Assembly: GCF_913063425.1 (NCBI RefSeq)
Contig: NZ_CAJXYK010000026.1
Coordinates: 1 to 64,000, forward strand
Length of the DNA stretch: 64,000 bases
Source: an uncultured Thiohalocapsa sp.
GTDB taxonomy: Bacteria > Pseudomonadota > Gammaproteobacteria > Chromatiales > Chromatiaceae
Reading direction: 5' to 3'
The notes below the pieces were generated by a model. That model ran no database searches and was not told the origin of the DNA. It saw only the letters and a program-made list of their open reading frames with translations. Below are positions 1 to 8,766 of this stretch, one piece after another. The translations under genes and the position numbers were made by a program. How positions within the stretch are numbered: the first letter of the stretch is position 1; every line of letters begins with the position of its first letter.

Positions 1-909
1 GCCGCTGATTCGGCGCAGCTCGTCGAGGTAGTGCCCGGTGAAGCCATCGGTGTCGTGGCGGGCGGGTGGCTGGCCCTTGAGCAGGCGGCGGGCGAAGACG
101 GCATAGAAGGCGAGGTTGGCCGGGGTCATGGCAATGACCTGGCCGGCGGCCTGGATGCGCTTGCCCTGGAGGTCGAGGATCAGCTCCGGCGGCTGTTGGG
201 CGCGCTGGGCGGCCTGGATGGTCTCCATGAAGCCGGCCTGGCCGTTCAGCAGGGGCTCGGGCAGGCCGTGGCGCAGGGTGACGAAGGGGATCTCCGCCAG
301 GGTGACCTGGGCGTGGCGGGTGTCGGCCAGCTCGTTGTCGCGCAGGGTGATGACCCGGGAGTAGGCGGTGGGGAAGAAGAAGTCCCAGCTGGACTCGAAC
401 GGGTCTGACACCAGCACGTGGCTGAGTCGGTCCTGGGGGCGGCCGAACAGGCTGAGTGCGTAGCCGGCGTAGTAGCCCATGGTTTTGCGCCCGCCGGCCA
501 TGCTGACGTGCAGGGCGCAGTCGGGGTCGCCGGTGAGGGCGCGGACGGTGTCGGTGAGGTGGTCGGCGACGCGCTCGTTGTCGGCGTCGGTGCGGATGTC
601 CGCCAGTGGGCTGCCGTCGGCGCCGTGCACCACCTCGATCTGCTCCGGGCCGAACGTGACAGCCGGCAGGGCGTAGTCGTCCAGCAGGCGCTGGAACCAG
701 CCGCGGGAGAACAGGCTCAGCTCGGCGCGCTCGGCGCCTTTGGTGGTGGTGATGAGCCGGATCTCGGTGGGCATGAAGGCCTCGCGCTCCGTCGGCTGCC
801 CCACCGCCAGCGCATACAGGGTCTCGGTGACGATCTGGGGCGAGAGCCCGGCGACGGCGAGCAGCACGCGGCGGGGGTGGTCCTGCGGTTGGCGGGGGAT
901 GTCCGTCAT
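1..909 (-). CDS. CRISPR-associated ring nuclease, NE0113/Csx family (C-terminus beyond the window)
   Basis: The reading frame is open from an ATG at 909 to the left edge, so the C-terminus is missing. The N-terminus carries LLAVAGLSPQIVTETLYAL, the hallmark start of the NE0113 CRISPR-associated family. Near residue 135 it has SMAGGRKTMGYYAGYAL, the second conserved block of the same CARF-like fold. Proteins of this family are associated with type III CRISPR systems and are thought to bind or degrade cyclic oligoadenylate, so tuning ancillary nuclease activity. It is transcribed in the same direction as cas6, which lies about 250 bp upstream, so the two probably belong to one locus continuing to the left of the window. 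Family assignment is strong; ring-nuclease activity is inferred from the family. Confidence 0.85.
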   Translation of the reverse strand, partial: MTDIPRQPQDHPRRVLLAVAGLSPQIVTETLYALAVGQPTEREAFMPTEIRLITTTKGAERAELSLFSRGWFQRLLDDYALPAVTFGPEQIEVVHGADGSPLADIRTDADNERVADHLTDTVRALTGDPDCALHVSMAGGRKTMGYYAGYALSLFGRPQDRLSHVLVSDPFESSWDFFFPTAYSRVITLRDNELADTRHAQVTLAEIPFVTLRHGLPEPLLNGQAGFMETIQAAQRAQQPPELILDLQGKRIQAAGQVIAMTPANLAFYAVFARRLLKGQPPARHDTDGFTGHYLDELRRISG

Positions 910-1160
910 GGTCGGCTCCTTCGGTGCGGCGCCGGGGCGGGCGCCGGCAGACTGCTTGGAAAACGGGTGGAATCGGCGGTCCGCATGTACCTTGGACCCT
1001 GTCCTTTCGTCCCTGGCCGGCGCCGTCCGTTGGCATCGTCCCTGGGCCTCGCCGATTCGCGATGCAGTGTGCCGGCGGCGCTTCGGGCTGTCCGGTCTTG
1101 CAAGGTTGCCGTTTCAGGTGCCTGTCGCCGCCGGACTTGGCGTTGCACGCGGGACGGTGC

Positions 1161-2279
1161 TCATGCCGGGGCTGGGCGCAGTGGGCCGGCGGCGCCCGCG
1201 TGCACGGCTGCGGCGCCGTCCTGTTGCGGCTGCCGGCGGCCGGTGGCTGTGCCGGCGATGGGCTGGGCGCTGTCGCGCCCGGTGTCGGTGACGCGGTAGC
1301 GGCCGAGGCCGAAGGCGGTGTTCTTGCCGGCATGCAGCCACTGCCCGAACCACAGCAGCGGCCAGACGGCCGCCAGCGCCGGGCCGCCGAGGGTGAGCTG
1401 TCCGAGCAGGCCGCCGAGCTGCATGTGCGTCGCCTGGCGGTTGGAGAAGCGCGCCCAGTCGTGCCAGTGCAGGTCCCGGTGGACGATCTCCACGCCGTGC
1501 ACGGCTTGGCGGGCGTCGGTCCAGCGCGCCTGTGCCGGGTCCTCCGTCGGTGCGTAGACGCGCTGGAGCAGCTCGGCGCGCTGGCCCAGGGCGCGCAGCA
1601 GGTCGGCGCCGGTGACGGCGTCTGCCGAGAGCAGACGGCCGCTGGCCTTGAGCCGCAGCGGGGTCTGCAGGTGGAGATGGGCCTGCACCGGGCTGCGCGG
1701 CGGCGCGGGGGTGTGGGTGGTGATGGGGCTGAGGGCGGCGCCGGTGTAGATGGGCGCCCAGTCAGCGCTGCCGAGGGTCTGCTCCTGGGTGACCTCGATG
1801 AGGCTGAAGCCTGTCCGCGCCGCCCCGAAGCCCAGGGCGCCGGCGCCGCGCAGTGCGTGCACCAGATGCGGCACGAAGGCCGTCGCCGCGCCGATGAGCG
1901 TCAGCCCGAGCCCGAAGGTGCCGCCCGCCGGCAGCAGCTGCGGGGCCGCGGGCGGGTCCGGCTCCAGCACGTAGGGATGCGGCAGCGCCTGATAGCGCTT
2001 GGCGAGCTGCGGGTCCGCGGGGGGCGACTCGAACAACACCGCGTAGGCGCAGCTGCCGATGAGCAGGCAGCCGCCACAGGTGCGCTGGCCGGTGACGCAG
2101 ACGCCGCGGCGCAGCGCATGCCCCAGCAGACCATGCCAGGCGGAGCCGGTGTAGGCCGGCAGCTGCAGCGGCGCCTGGGCTTGGAACCTGAAGCGAAGTC
2201 TGCTGAGCGGCGGGAAGGCGGTGGACGCCGGGAGCAGGTTGAGCGGCAGGGCGGCGGCTTGCGGGACAGGCTGGGGCAT
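1161..2279 (-). CDS. cas6: Cas6-type CRISPR pre-crRNA endoribonuclease (RAMP fold)
   Basis: A protein of 372 residues from the ATG at 2279. The middle has a cysteine cluster (GQRTCGGCLLIGSCAY) followed by YVLEPDPPA, typical of the PF10040-type Cas6 group. The C-terminus has RFSNRQATHMQLGGLLGQL and FGQWLHAGKNTAFGLGRY, the conserved glycine-rich RAMP block of the family. Cas6 cuts CRISPR precursor RNA within repeats. The frame stays open upstream with no stop into a reverse-transcriptase fragment (2440-2918), so an N-terminal extension or fusion is formally possible. The ATG at 2279 is preferred because the Cas6 fold begins right after it and the intervening translation looks non-coding. No CRISPR array is visible here, so its target repeats lie elsewhere. 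Confidence 0.85.
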   Translation of the reverse strand: MPQPVPQAAALPLNLLPASTAFPPLSRLRFRFQAQAPLQLPAYTGSAWHGLLGHALRRGVCVTGQRTCGGCLLIGSCAYAVLFESPPADPQLAKRYQALPHPYVLEPDPPAAPQLLPAGGTFGLGLTLIGAATAFVPHLVHALRGAGALGFGAARTGFSLIEVTQEQTLGSADWAPIYTGAALSPITTHTPAPPRSPVQAHLHLQTPLRLKASGRLLSADAVTGADLLRALGQRAELLQRVYAPTEDPAQARWTDARQAVHGVEIVHRDLHWHDWARFSNRQATHMQLGGLLGQLTLGGPALAAVWPLLWFGQWLHAGKNTAFGLGRYRVTDTGRDSAQPIAGTATGRRQPQQDGAAAVHAGAAGPLRPAPA

Positions 2280-2345
2280 GACGCGACGGTTGGCTGCGAT
2301 GGACTTTGAGCGGCCGCGGATCACGGCGACCCCACTGCGTACACA

Positions 2346-2373
2346 AGTATTGCAGCCGCTGGTCAGCTTGCAA
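2346..2373 (-). promoter_or_regulatory. possible sigma-70 promoter for cas6
   Basis: On the minus strand TTGCAA (2373-2368) and AATACT (2351-2346) are separated by 16 bp in a visibly AT-richer patch, about 67 bp upstream of the cas6 ATG. Each hexamer matches consensus at 4 of 6 positions. If used, cas6 would be transcribed independently of the broken reverse-transcriptase gene. Sequence match only. Confidence 0.3.
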
Positions 2374-2439
2374 CCTTGCAACGTCGGCTCGGGGCAAATT
2401 CCTACAAGTTTTGTTGAATTTTCTGACAGGTCATGACGG

Positions 2440-2918
2440 GGGCTGGCGGCCGGTCGTGGTCGCCCCCGGCTTGGCCTTCGCCGGCTGCGGGCTGCGTCCC
2501 CGTCGGGGGCATTGTGCTTGGGGTGATCGGGCTTGTAGGCCGGCAGGGGCTGGCCCAGGAACCCGACGCCGGGGCGGGCCTGGATGATGCGGGTCTTGTC
2601 CGGGTGCAGCGCAAGGTCGGGGCGGGCCAGCTCGGTGCGGGCAACGTCGAGGGCGCGGCGGGCGTCGGCCTTGCTGCCGGCGGAGAGCAGAAAGTCATCG
2701 GCGTAGCGCACGAAGGGGAGGTTGCGGGCGGCCAGGGCCGGGTCGAAATCGTGCAGGTACAGGTTGCAGAAGCGGGGCGAGAGGATGGCGCCCTGGGCGA
2801 TGCCCCGCGGGGCTGCCAGGAACCAGGTGTGCGCGCTGCCGAGGTCGAGCCACTGGTCGATGAGGCGCAGCAGGTCGCGGTCGGCGACGAAGGTCTTGAG
2901 CCTGACCCGCAGACGCTT
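2440..2918 (-). pseudogene. reverse transcriptase, C-terminal fragment (group II intron/CRISPR-associated type)
   Basis: The frame reads LIDQWLDLG, then GIAQGAILSPRFCNLYL (RT motif 4 region), then FVRYADDFLLSA with the catalytic YADD box, then HPDKTRII and VGFLGQPLPAY. These are the palm and late motifs of group II intron-like reverse transcriptases, which are found beside or fused to Cas1/Cas6 in type III CRISPR loci. The fingers half (motifs 0-3) is absent. An in-frame TGA lies at 2919-2921, exactly where the 111-bp repeat array begins. No good start codon precedes the YADD box. The frame has no stop before cas6. It is best read as a remnant truncated by the repeat expansion or an associated deletion. 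Confidence 0.8.
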
Positions 2919-2930
2919 TCACGCGCTTCG

Positions 2931-3915
2931 GCGGGTGCGTGTCCTGGGGGCGCCGACTTTCAGTCGGCGGCTGGAGGCGTCGCCGAGTGGAACTCGGCGC
3001 CCCCAGGGGGCGGGACCGCTTGCTGGGTTGGACTTGGCTTGTTGTGGGTGTGTGCCTGGGGGCGCCGACTTTCAGTCGGCGGCTGTCGCGTTGCCGAGTG
3101 GAGCTCGGCGCCCCCCGGGGGCGGGACCGCTTGCTGGGTTGGACTTGGCTTGGCGCGGGTGTGTGCCTGGGGGCGCCGACTTTCAGTCGGCGGCTGGAGG
3201 CGTCGCCGAGTGGAACTCGGCGCCCCCAGGGGCGGGACCGCTCGCTGGGTTGGACTTGGCTTGGCGCGGGTGTATGCCTGGGGGCGCCGACTTTCAGTCG
3301 GCGGCTGGAGGCGTCGCCGAGTGGAGCTCGGCGCCCCCAGGGGGCGGGACCGCTCGCTGGGTTGGACTTGGCTTGGCGCGGGTGTGTGCCTGGGGGCGCC
3401 GACTTTCAGTCGGCGGCTGTCGCGTTGCCGAGTGGAGCTCGGCGCCCCCAGGGGCGGGACCGCTCGCTGGGTTGGACTTGGCTTGGCGCGGGTGCGTGTC
3501 CTGGGGGCGCCGACTTTCAGTCGGCGGCTGGATGCGTCGCCGAGTGGAACTCGGCGGCCCCGGGGGCGGGACCGCTCGCTGGGTTGGACTTGGCTTGTCG
3601 CGGGTGTGTGCCTGGGGGCGCCGACTTTCAGTCGGCGGCTGTCGCGTCGCCGAGTGGAACTCGGCGGCCCCAGGGGGGGCGGGACCAGCTCGCTGGGTTG
3701 GAGTGGGCTTGTTGTGGGTGTGTGCCTGGGGGCGCCGACTTGCAGTCGGCGGCTGGATGCGTCGCCGAGTGGAACTCGGCGGCCCCGGGGGCGGGACCGC
3801 TCGCTGGGTTGGATTTGGCTTGTCGTGGGTGTGTGCCTGGGGGCGCCGACTTTCAGTCGGCGGCTGTCGCGTCGCCGAGTGGAGCTCGGCGCTCCCGGGG
3901 GCGGGGCCGTTTGGT
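2931..3915. repeat. tandem array, nine copies of a 111-bp unit with two internal palindromes
   Basis: The 17-bp palindrome GCCGACTTTCAGTCGGC starts at 2952, 3064, 3175, 3286, 3398, 3509, 3620, 3734 and 3845, giving a period of 111 bp with small indels. The eighth copy has TTG in place of TTT. Each unit also carries a second palindrome, GCCGAGTGGAACTCGGC or its GAGCTCGGC variant, followed by GCCCCCAGGGGCGGGACCG and a spacer with TGGGTTGGACTTGGCTTG. The array abuts the broken end of the reverse-transcriptase gene and ends about 100 bp before the helicase. Because 111 is divisible by 3, long spurious open frames run through it on both strands. The same half-elements recur singly across the window. 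Confidence 0.95.
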
Positions 3916-4017
3916 GTCGGTGCTGGTCGGGGCGGGCTGAATCTGCCGCTGCGGGTTTCGGTGCCGGCGGGGTTTGCGTAAGCTTGGCGGGTTGTATCCG
4001 CCGGACGCCCGTCACGC

Positions 4018-7000
4018 ATGTCCGATCAGCCCCGTCTGTCCCGTGCCGACATCCGTGCCTATGTCGGCTCCACCTATTACACCCGCGGTCTCGGCTATTT
4101 CGAGCAGGGGCGGGTGCTGACGGTGGAGCCGGTGCGCGCGGACGAGCAGGGCGTGCGCCTGCGCGCGCAGGTGCTGGGCAGCGAGGGGCGGGTGTACCGG
4201 CAGACCATCGCCATCCGCTGGGAGCCCTATGGCGCCTCGCTGGACGGCGACTGCGATTGCCCGGTGGGCTACAACTGCAAGCATGTGGCGGCGGCGCTGT
4301 TGGAGTTTGCGGCGGCGCCGGAGCGGGTGCTGCACGGGGCGGATGCGGACTTGGCCAAGGGCTGGCTCACGCGGGTGGCCGCCGCCGGGCGGGACACGCA
4401 GCCGGCGGCGCAGGAGCGGCTGGTATATCTGCTGAAGCCCGCCACCCGCGGGGTGGAGGTGGAGCTGCGCATCGTGCGCCCGCTGAAGACCAGCGGGCGG
4501 CTGTCCAAGGGCCGCCCGCTGGTGCTCGGCAATCTGGCGGAGGGCCACAGCGAGCCCGCCTACATGCAGCCGGGGGACACCGAGATCCTGAAGCTGCTGC
4601 GCGGCATCAGCAGCGGCAGCTGGCCCATGGTGCCGGTGCTGACGGGGGCGCTCGGGCACCTGGCGCTGGCGCATATGTTGGCCACCGGTCGCTGTTACTG
4701 GCAGCAGCAGGACGCGCCGGCGCTGACCCGTGCCGAGCCGCGTGCGCTGATGATCAGCTGGGAGGAGGACGCGGACGGTTTCCTGAACCTGAGCTTCCGC
4801 GTCGGTGACGGGGCGGAGGAGCCTGCCGGGGGCACCGCCGCGGAGATCCTGCTGACGGACCCGCCGAGCTACCTGGACCCACAGCGGTACACGGTGGGCG
4901 ATCTGCAGACCCACGGCCTGCGCACGGCGCAGCTGAAGGAGCTCAGGCGCGCGCCGCGGCTGCCGCAGGAGCGCGCAGAGGGCGTTTCGAAGCTGCTGCT
5001 CAAGGAGTTCCCGGACCTGCCGCTGCCGACGCCCACAGCCGTGGCGCTGACGGCGGTGACGGATGCGCAGGCGGTGCCCTGCCTCAGGCTGCACGGCGGT
5101 CGTGGCGGGGCCGATGCGCACCGCCTGCACTTGAGCTTCGCGTATGCCGGGCACCCGGTGCCGGCGCGCCCGGCGGAGTCCCACAGTGTCATCGACACCG
5201 AGTCCGGGCTGGTGGACGTGACCCGGGACCCGGCTGCCGAGGGCGCCGCGCTGGGGGCGCTCGCCGGGCATGGCTTCGCGCCCATGGACCAGGGCCAGCC
5301 CGCCCGCGGCCCGCTGCATCTGGCGGCGGCCGGAGAGGACGCCCTGACCCGCGCCGGCCAGTGGTCGACGCTGCTGCGCGAGGGGCTCGCGGCGCTGGAG
5401 GACCAGGGCTGGCGCATCCGCTTCGACGACAGCTTCCGGCTGCGCTTCGAGGCCGGCGACTGGGAAGCCGCCATCGACGAGGACGAGGAGAGTGCCGGCA
5501 ACGACTGGTTCGGCCTGCGCTTCGACCTTCAGGTGGACGACCGCCGCCTGCCGCTGGTGCCCATCGTGGCGCCGCTGCTGGCGCTCGGGCCGGATGCCCA
5601 GCTGCCGGCGGTGGTGAGCGTGCCCATCCCGCCCCGGGACGGCGACGACGCCGAGCAGCGCTACGTGGACCTGCCCGGGGAGCGCATCCGCCCGGTGCTG
5701 GAGACCCTGCGCGAGCTGTTCGGCGACGAGCCGCCGGCGGGGGACGGGCAGCTGCAGCTGTCGCGCTTCGATGCGCCGGCGCTGGACGACCTCGCCGCCC
5801 GCGGCATCGCGCTCTCCGGCGGCCGGCGGCTGCGGGACCTGGCGCGGCAGCTCAAGGACCTGTCCACCATTGCGCCGGTGGCGCCGCCGGCGGGGCTCAC
5901 CATCGAGCTTCGCAGCTACCAGCAGCACGGCCTGAACTGGCTCCAGTTCCTGCGCAGCTTCGACCTGGGCGGCATCCTGGCGGACGACATGGGGCTCGGC
6001 AAGACCATCCAGACCCTGGCCCATGTGCTGCTCGAGAAGGAAGCCGGTCGGCTGGAGCGCCCGGCGCTGGTGGTGGCGCCCACCAGCCTCATCGGCAATT
6101 GGCGCCGCGAGGCCCAGCGTTTCACGCCGGACCTGCGCGTGCTGGTGCTGCACGGCAACGACCGCCATCAGCGCTTCGCGGATATCGGCCACCATGACCT
6201 GGTGCTCACCACCTATCCGCTGCTGCCGCGGGACCACGAGCGCCTGTGTGAGGAGCCCTTCCATCTGCTGATCCTGGACGAGGCCCAGACCATCAAGAAC
6301 CCGCGGGCGCAGGCGGCGCAGGTGGCGCGGCGCCTCGACGCCCGCCACCGCCTGTGCCTGACGGGTACGCCCATGGAGAACCACCTGGGCGAGCTGTGGG
6401 CGCTGTTCGATTTTCTGTTGCCGGGGTTCCTGGGCGACCAGCAGCGCTTCAAGCGCCATTGGCGCACGCCCATCGAGCAGCACGGCGACCGCGAGCGGCG
6501 CGAGCGCCTGGTCCGGCGCGTGGCGCCCTTCCTGCTGCGCCGGCGCAAGCAGGACGTGCTGGCGGAGCTGCCGCCGAAGACGGAGATCGTGCGCAGCGTG
6601 GCGCTGGGGGAGGCGCAGGCGTCGCTGTACGAGGGCATCCGCCTGTCCATGGAGAAGCGCGTGCGCGAGGCCATTGCCGAGCACGGCATGGCGCGCAGCC
6701 GCATCACCATCCTGGACGCCCTGCTCAAGCTGCGCCAGACCTGCTGCGACCCGCGGCTCCTGGACCTGCCGGCGGCCAAGCGCGTGAAGCACTCCGCCAA
6801 GCTGGAGCTGCTCATGGACCTGCTGCCGGAGCAGCTGGACGAGGGCCGGCGCATCCTGCTGTTCAGCCAGTTCACCAGCATGCTTGCGCTCATCGAGCCG
6901 GAGCTCAGACGGCGCGGCATCCGCTACACCAAGCTCACGGGCCGCACCAAGAAGCGCGACGAGGTCATCGAGCGCTTCCGCGGCGGCGAGGTGGACCTGT

Positions 7001-7311
7001 TCCTGATCAGCCTGAAGGCGGGCGGTCTGGGCCTGAACCTGACGGAGGCGGACACCGTCATCCTCTACGACCCCTGGTGGAATCCGGCGGTGGAGGCGCA
7101 GGCGGCGGACCGCGCCCACCGCATCGGCCAGGACAAGCCGGTGTTCGTCTACAAGCTGCTGACGGAGCAGACGGTGGAGGAGAAGATCCTGGCCATGCAG
7201 CAGAAGAAGCAGGCGCTGGCGGAGGGTATCTACCGCGAGGGCGGGGGCGAGGCCGGTCCGGCCTTTACCAGCGACGACATCAACGAGCTGTTTGCGCCCA
7301 TTGCGGACTGA
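4018..7311 (+). CDS. SWIM zinc-finger, SNF2-family DNA helicase/ATPase
   Basis: A protein of 1097 residues. A SWIM zinc-binding motif (CDCPVGYNCKHVAA) lies near residues 79-92. A long middle region follows, then a C-terminal SNF2 motor. The motor has Walker A DDMGLGKTIQT near residue 656, the DEAQ box LDEAQTIKN near 755, LTGTPMENHLGELWALFDF, and helicase C motifs FSQFTSML and ISLKAGGLGLNLTEAD near 997, then DRAHRIGQ. This is the usual bacterial HepA/RapA-like SNF2 architecture with an N-terminal SWIM domain. It would act as an ATP-driven DNA translocase remodelling protein-DNA complexes; the cellular role of these SWIM forms is not settled. No strong ribosome-binding site precedes the ATG. 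The gene is isolated, running away from the CRISPR edge. Confidence 0.93.
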   Translation: MSDQPRLSRADIRAYVGSTYYTRGLGYFEQGRVLTVEPVRADEQGVRLRAQVLGSEGRVYRQTIAIRWEPYGASLDGDCDCPVGYNCKHVAAALLEFAAAPERVLHGADADLAKGWLTRVAAAGRDTQPAAQERLVYLLKPATRGVEVELRIVRPLKTSGRLSKGRPLVLGNLAEGHSEPAYMQPGDTEILKLLRGISSGSWPMVPVLTGALGHLALAHMLATGRCYWQQQDAPALTRAEPRALMISWEEDADGFLNLSFRVGDGAEEPAGGTAAEILLTDPPSYLDPQRYTVGDLQTHGLRTAQLKELRRAPRLPQERAEGVSKLLLKEFPDLPLPTPTAVALTAVTDAQAVPCLRLHGGRGGADAHRLHLSFAYAGHPVPARPAESHSVIDTESGLVDVTRDPAAEGAALGALAGHGFAPMDQGQPARGPLHLAAAGEDALTRAGQWSTLLREGLAALEDQGWRIRFDDSFRLRFEAGDWEAAIDEDEESAGNDWFGLRFDLQVDDRRLPLVPIVAPLLALGPDAQLPAVVSVPIPPRDGDDAEQRYVDLPGERIRPVLETLRELFGDEPPAGDGQLQLSRFDAPALDDLAARGIALSGGRRLRDLARQLKDLSTIAPVAPPAGLTIELRSYQQHGLNWLQFLRSFDLGGILADDMGLGKTIQTLAHVLLEKEAGRLERPALVVAPTSLIGNWRREAQRFTPDLRVLVLHGNDRHQRFADIGHHDLVLTTYPLLPRDHERLCEEPFHLLILDEAQTIKNPRAQAAQVARRLDARHRLCLTGTPMENHLGELWALFDFLLPGFLGDQQRFKRHWRTPIEQHGDRERRERLVRRVAPFLLRRRKQDVLAELPPKTEIVRSVALGEAQASLYEGIRLSMEKRVREAIAEHGMARSRITILDALLKLRQTCCDPRLLDLPAAKRVKHSAKLELLMDLLPEQLDEGRRILLFSQFTSMLALIEPELRRRGIRYTKLTGRTKKRDEVIERFRGGEVDLFLISLKAGGLGLNLTEADTVILYDPWWNPAVEAQAADRAHRIGQDKPVFVYKLLTEQTVEEKILAMQQKKQALAEGIYREGGGEAGPAFTSDDINELFAPIAD

Positions 7312-7389
7312 CCTTTGTTCAATCGGGCTTGCGCCTTAGGGCTCGGGCAGTCCCGCGCGCGATTCATGGAAAACCCCAAGGCGCCGGGG

Positions 7390-7418
7390 TTGACTAGCTT
7401 TTGTCCACCTGCGATGCT
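7390..7418 (+). promoter_or_regulatory. possible promoter of the small membrane protein gene
   Basis: TTGACT (7390-7395, 5 of 6 to the -35 consensus) and GATGCT (7413-7418, 3 of 6) are spaced by 17 bp, about 50 bp upstream of the ATG at 7470. The -35 overlaps the distal arm of an AACCCC/GGGGTT inverted repeat (7372-7391) that could help end the helicase transcript, though no T tract follows directly. Confidence 0.3.
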
Positions 7419-7469
7419 CTGAAAACACTTCGCAAGGAAGTATTGAACAACCTGGAGCAACGGCCTTCC

Positions 7470-7766
7470 ATGAACCACTGCAAAGACTGCCGCGCGCTGT
7501 GGCCCTTCGGCTTCGCGCTCGCCCTCGCCGTCATCCTGGCTTTTCCGGCCTGGGCGACCTTCAACCTGATGGCGCTGGACGTCACCACGCAGATTGCGGG
7601 CACCGCACTGGTGTTCGTGGTCAGCGCCGTGGGCCTGATGCTCTACGTGCGCTGGTGCATCCGGCGCAACTGCGCCCTGCGCCGCATGCTCACCGAGCAG
7701 CGTTCGCAGAGCCCTGCGCGGCAGGCGTCTGGCCAGCGCGGCAGCCTGGTGGCCGCGCCTCGCTGA
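7470..7766 (+). CDS. small two-helix membrane protein, function unknown
   Basis: A protein of 98 residues from the ATG at 7470. GGAG lies 12 bp upstream; an in-frame ATG at 7401 would add 23 residues but has no ribosome-binding site. After the start MNHCKDCR, with its CxxC pair, come two hydrophobic helices, about residues 11-30 (PFGFALALAVILAFPAW) and 42-60 (AGTALVFVVSAVGLMLYV). A basic tail rich in Arg and Gln follows. The topology suggests an inner-membrane protein with both ends on the same side. I do not recognise the family and no partner is visible; the neighbours are the helicase and a convergent YceI gene. Confidence 0.6.
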   Translation: MNHCKDCRALWPFGFALALAVILAFPAWATFNLMALDVTTQIAGTALVFVVSAVGLMLYVRWCIRRNCALRRMLTEQRSQSPARQASGQRGSLVAAPR

Positions 7767-7993
7767 GGCCCCGCTTCTCCAGCGTCGCATTCCGTTGAGT
7801 GACGTGATTGCGGGCTGTCGCGGCCCACAGCGCCTGGTCGCGTCGAGCTCTAAGCCAGAGCGGCCATAGCCACAACTGCGACCACCCGGGCCGCTGACCG
7901 CGTAATTAGGCCCTCCTGGCCTGACATCCCAAGGGCTTCAAGCCCTGACGACGGAGGGCTTGACTGTGCATGCATGCGTCGTGACCGGGGCCG

Positions 7994-8632
7994 TCACTCC
8001 TGCGCCGGCACAAAGGTCATCACGAAAGTCACCGGCACCGCGTGGCTGATGCTGTCCAGCCCCGCGATCTCGCGCAGCGTCTCCACGCCGTCCGAGAGTC
8101 CGAACTTGGCCGCGTCCACGATGAGCGGCTTGGTGCTGGCCACCATCACGGTGCCGTCGGCGAGCTTCACCGCCTGCATCTCGATGATCATGGGCTGGAT
8201 GCTGCCGTGCAGGCTCAGGTTGCCCTCGGCCGTGAGGGGGGTGATCTGACCCGGCTCCATGCCGGCGATGGTGGCGGGCTCCACCTTGGCGCTGAGGGTG
8301 GCGTCCTTGTAGTTGGTGGTCTCGAACAGGAACTCGCGCATGCGCTCGTTGCGGATGGGGATCAGGGTCTCGACGCTGTCCAGGAACATGGACACGGTGA
8401 CCTGGCCGTCGTCCGAGATGGTGCCGGTCATTTCCTTGAAGGTGTTTACCTCGCCCACGTCCTTGGCCTTGATGGAGACGAAGCTCAGGTGCGAGCGGGT
8501 CGGGTCCATGCTCCAGCCGGCGGCGACGGGGCCGGCGGCGAGGGCGAGTGCCGCGACGGCGGCGGTCAGTGCAAGACGTAAACCGTTGTGTGGGACGGCC
8601 GTGAGCTGGGCCGGGCGGCGGAACTGGAACAT
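7994..8632 (-). CDS. YceI-family periplasmic lipid-binding protein
   Basis: A protein of 212 residues from the ATG at 8632, chosen because GGAG sits 6 bp upstream and a Sec signal peptide follows (LALTAAVAALALAAGPVAA). The mature part starts GWSMDPTRSHLSFVSIK, the typical first strand of the YceI lipocalin-like barrel. It continues with TISDDGQVTVSMFLDSVET and later LTAEGNLSLHG, both conserved YceI blocks. YceI proteins bind polyisoprenoids or amphiphilic lipids in the periplasm. An upstream extension to 8770 is open but runs through a palindromic repeat and is unlikely to be translated. The next gene upstream on the same strand, an MscS channel, ends at 8767. Confidence 0.88.
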   Translation of the reverse strand: MFQFRRPAQLTAVPHNGLRLALTAAVAALALAAGPVAAGWSMDPTRSHLSFVSIKAKDVGEVNTFKEMTGTISDDGQVTVSMFLDSVETLIPIRNERMREFLFETTNYKDATLSAKVEPATIAGMEPGQITPLTAEGNLSLHGSIQPMIIEMQAVKLADGTVMVASTKPLIVDAAKFGLSDGVETLREIAGLDSISHAVPVTFVMTFVPAQE

Positions 8633-8748
8633 GTCGTTCTCCGTGCTTACAACAGGGGGCATCATGAGACTCGCAGCCGGCGGGGAATGCAAGCCGGCAA
8701 ATGTGACTGCGAGGCCGGGTGCGCAGACTTCAGCCGGTGCGCCCGGTA

Positions 8749-8765
8749 CGCCGACTTCAGTCGGC
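8749..8765. repeat. single copy of the GCCGACTTCAGTCGGC-type palindrome
   Basis: CGCCGACTTCAGTCGGC lies between the MscS gene and yceI, preceded by a degraded copy (gcgcagacttcagccgg, about 8731-8747). It matches the first half-element of the 111-bp array at 2931-3915. As an RNA it would form a short stable hairpin. Confidence 0.7.
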
Positions 8766-8766
8766 T

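Noticed and set aside
2433-4808. Very long plus-strand and minus-strand frames through the repeat array
   Set aside because: The 111-bp period is a multiple of three, so any frame without a stop in one unit stays open. The translations are repeated low-complexity blocks.
4012-7119. A 1035-codon frame antisense to the SNF2 helicase
   Set aside because: The helicase on the plus strand has every motif in order. The antisense frame is an artefact of high third-position GC.
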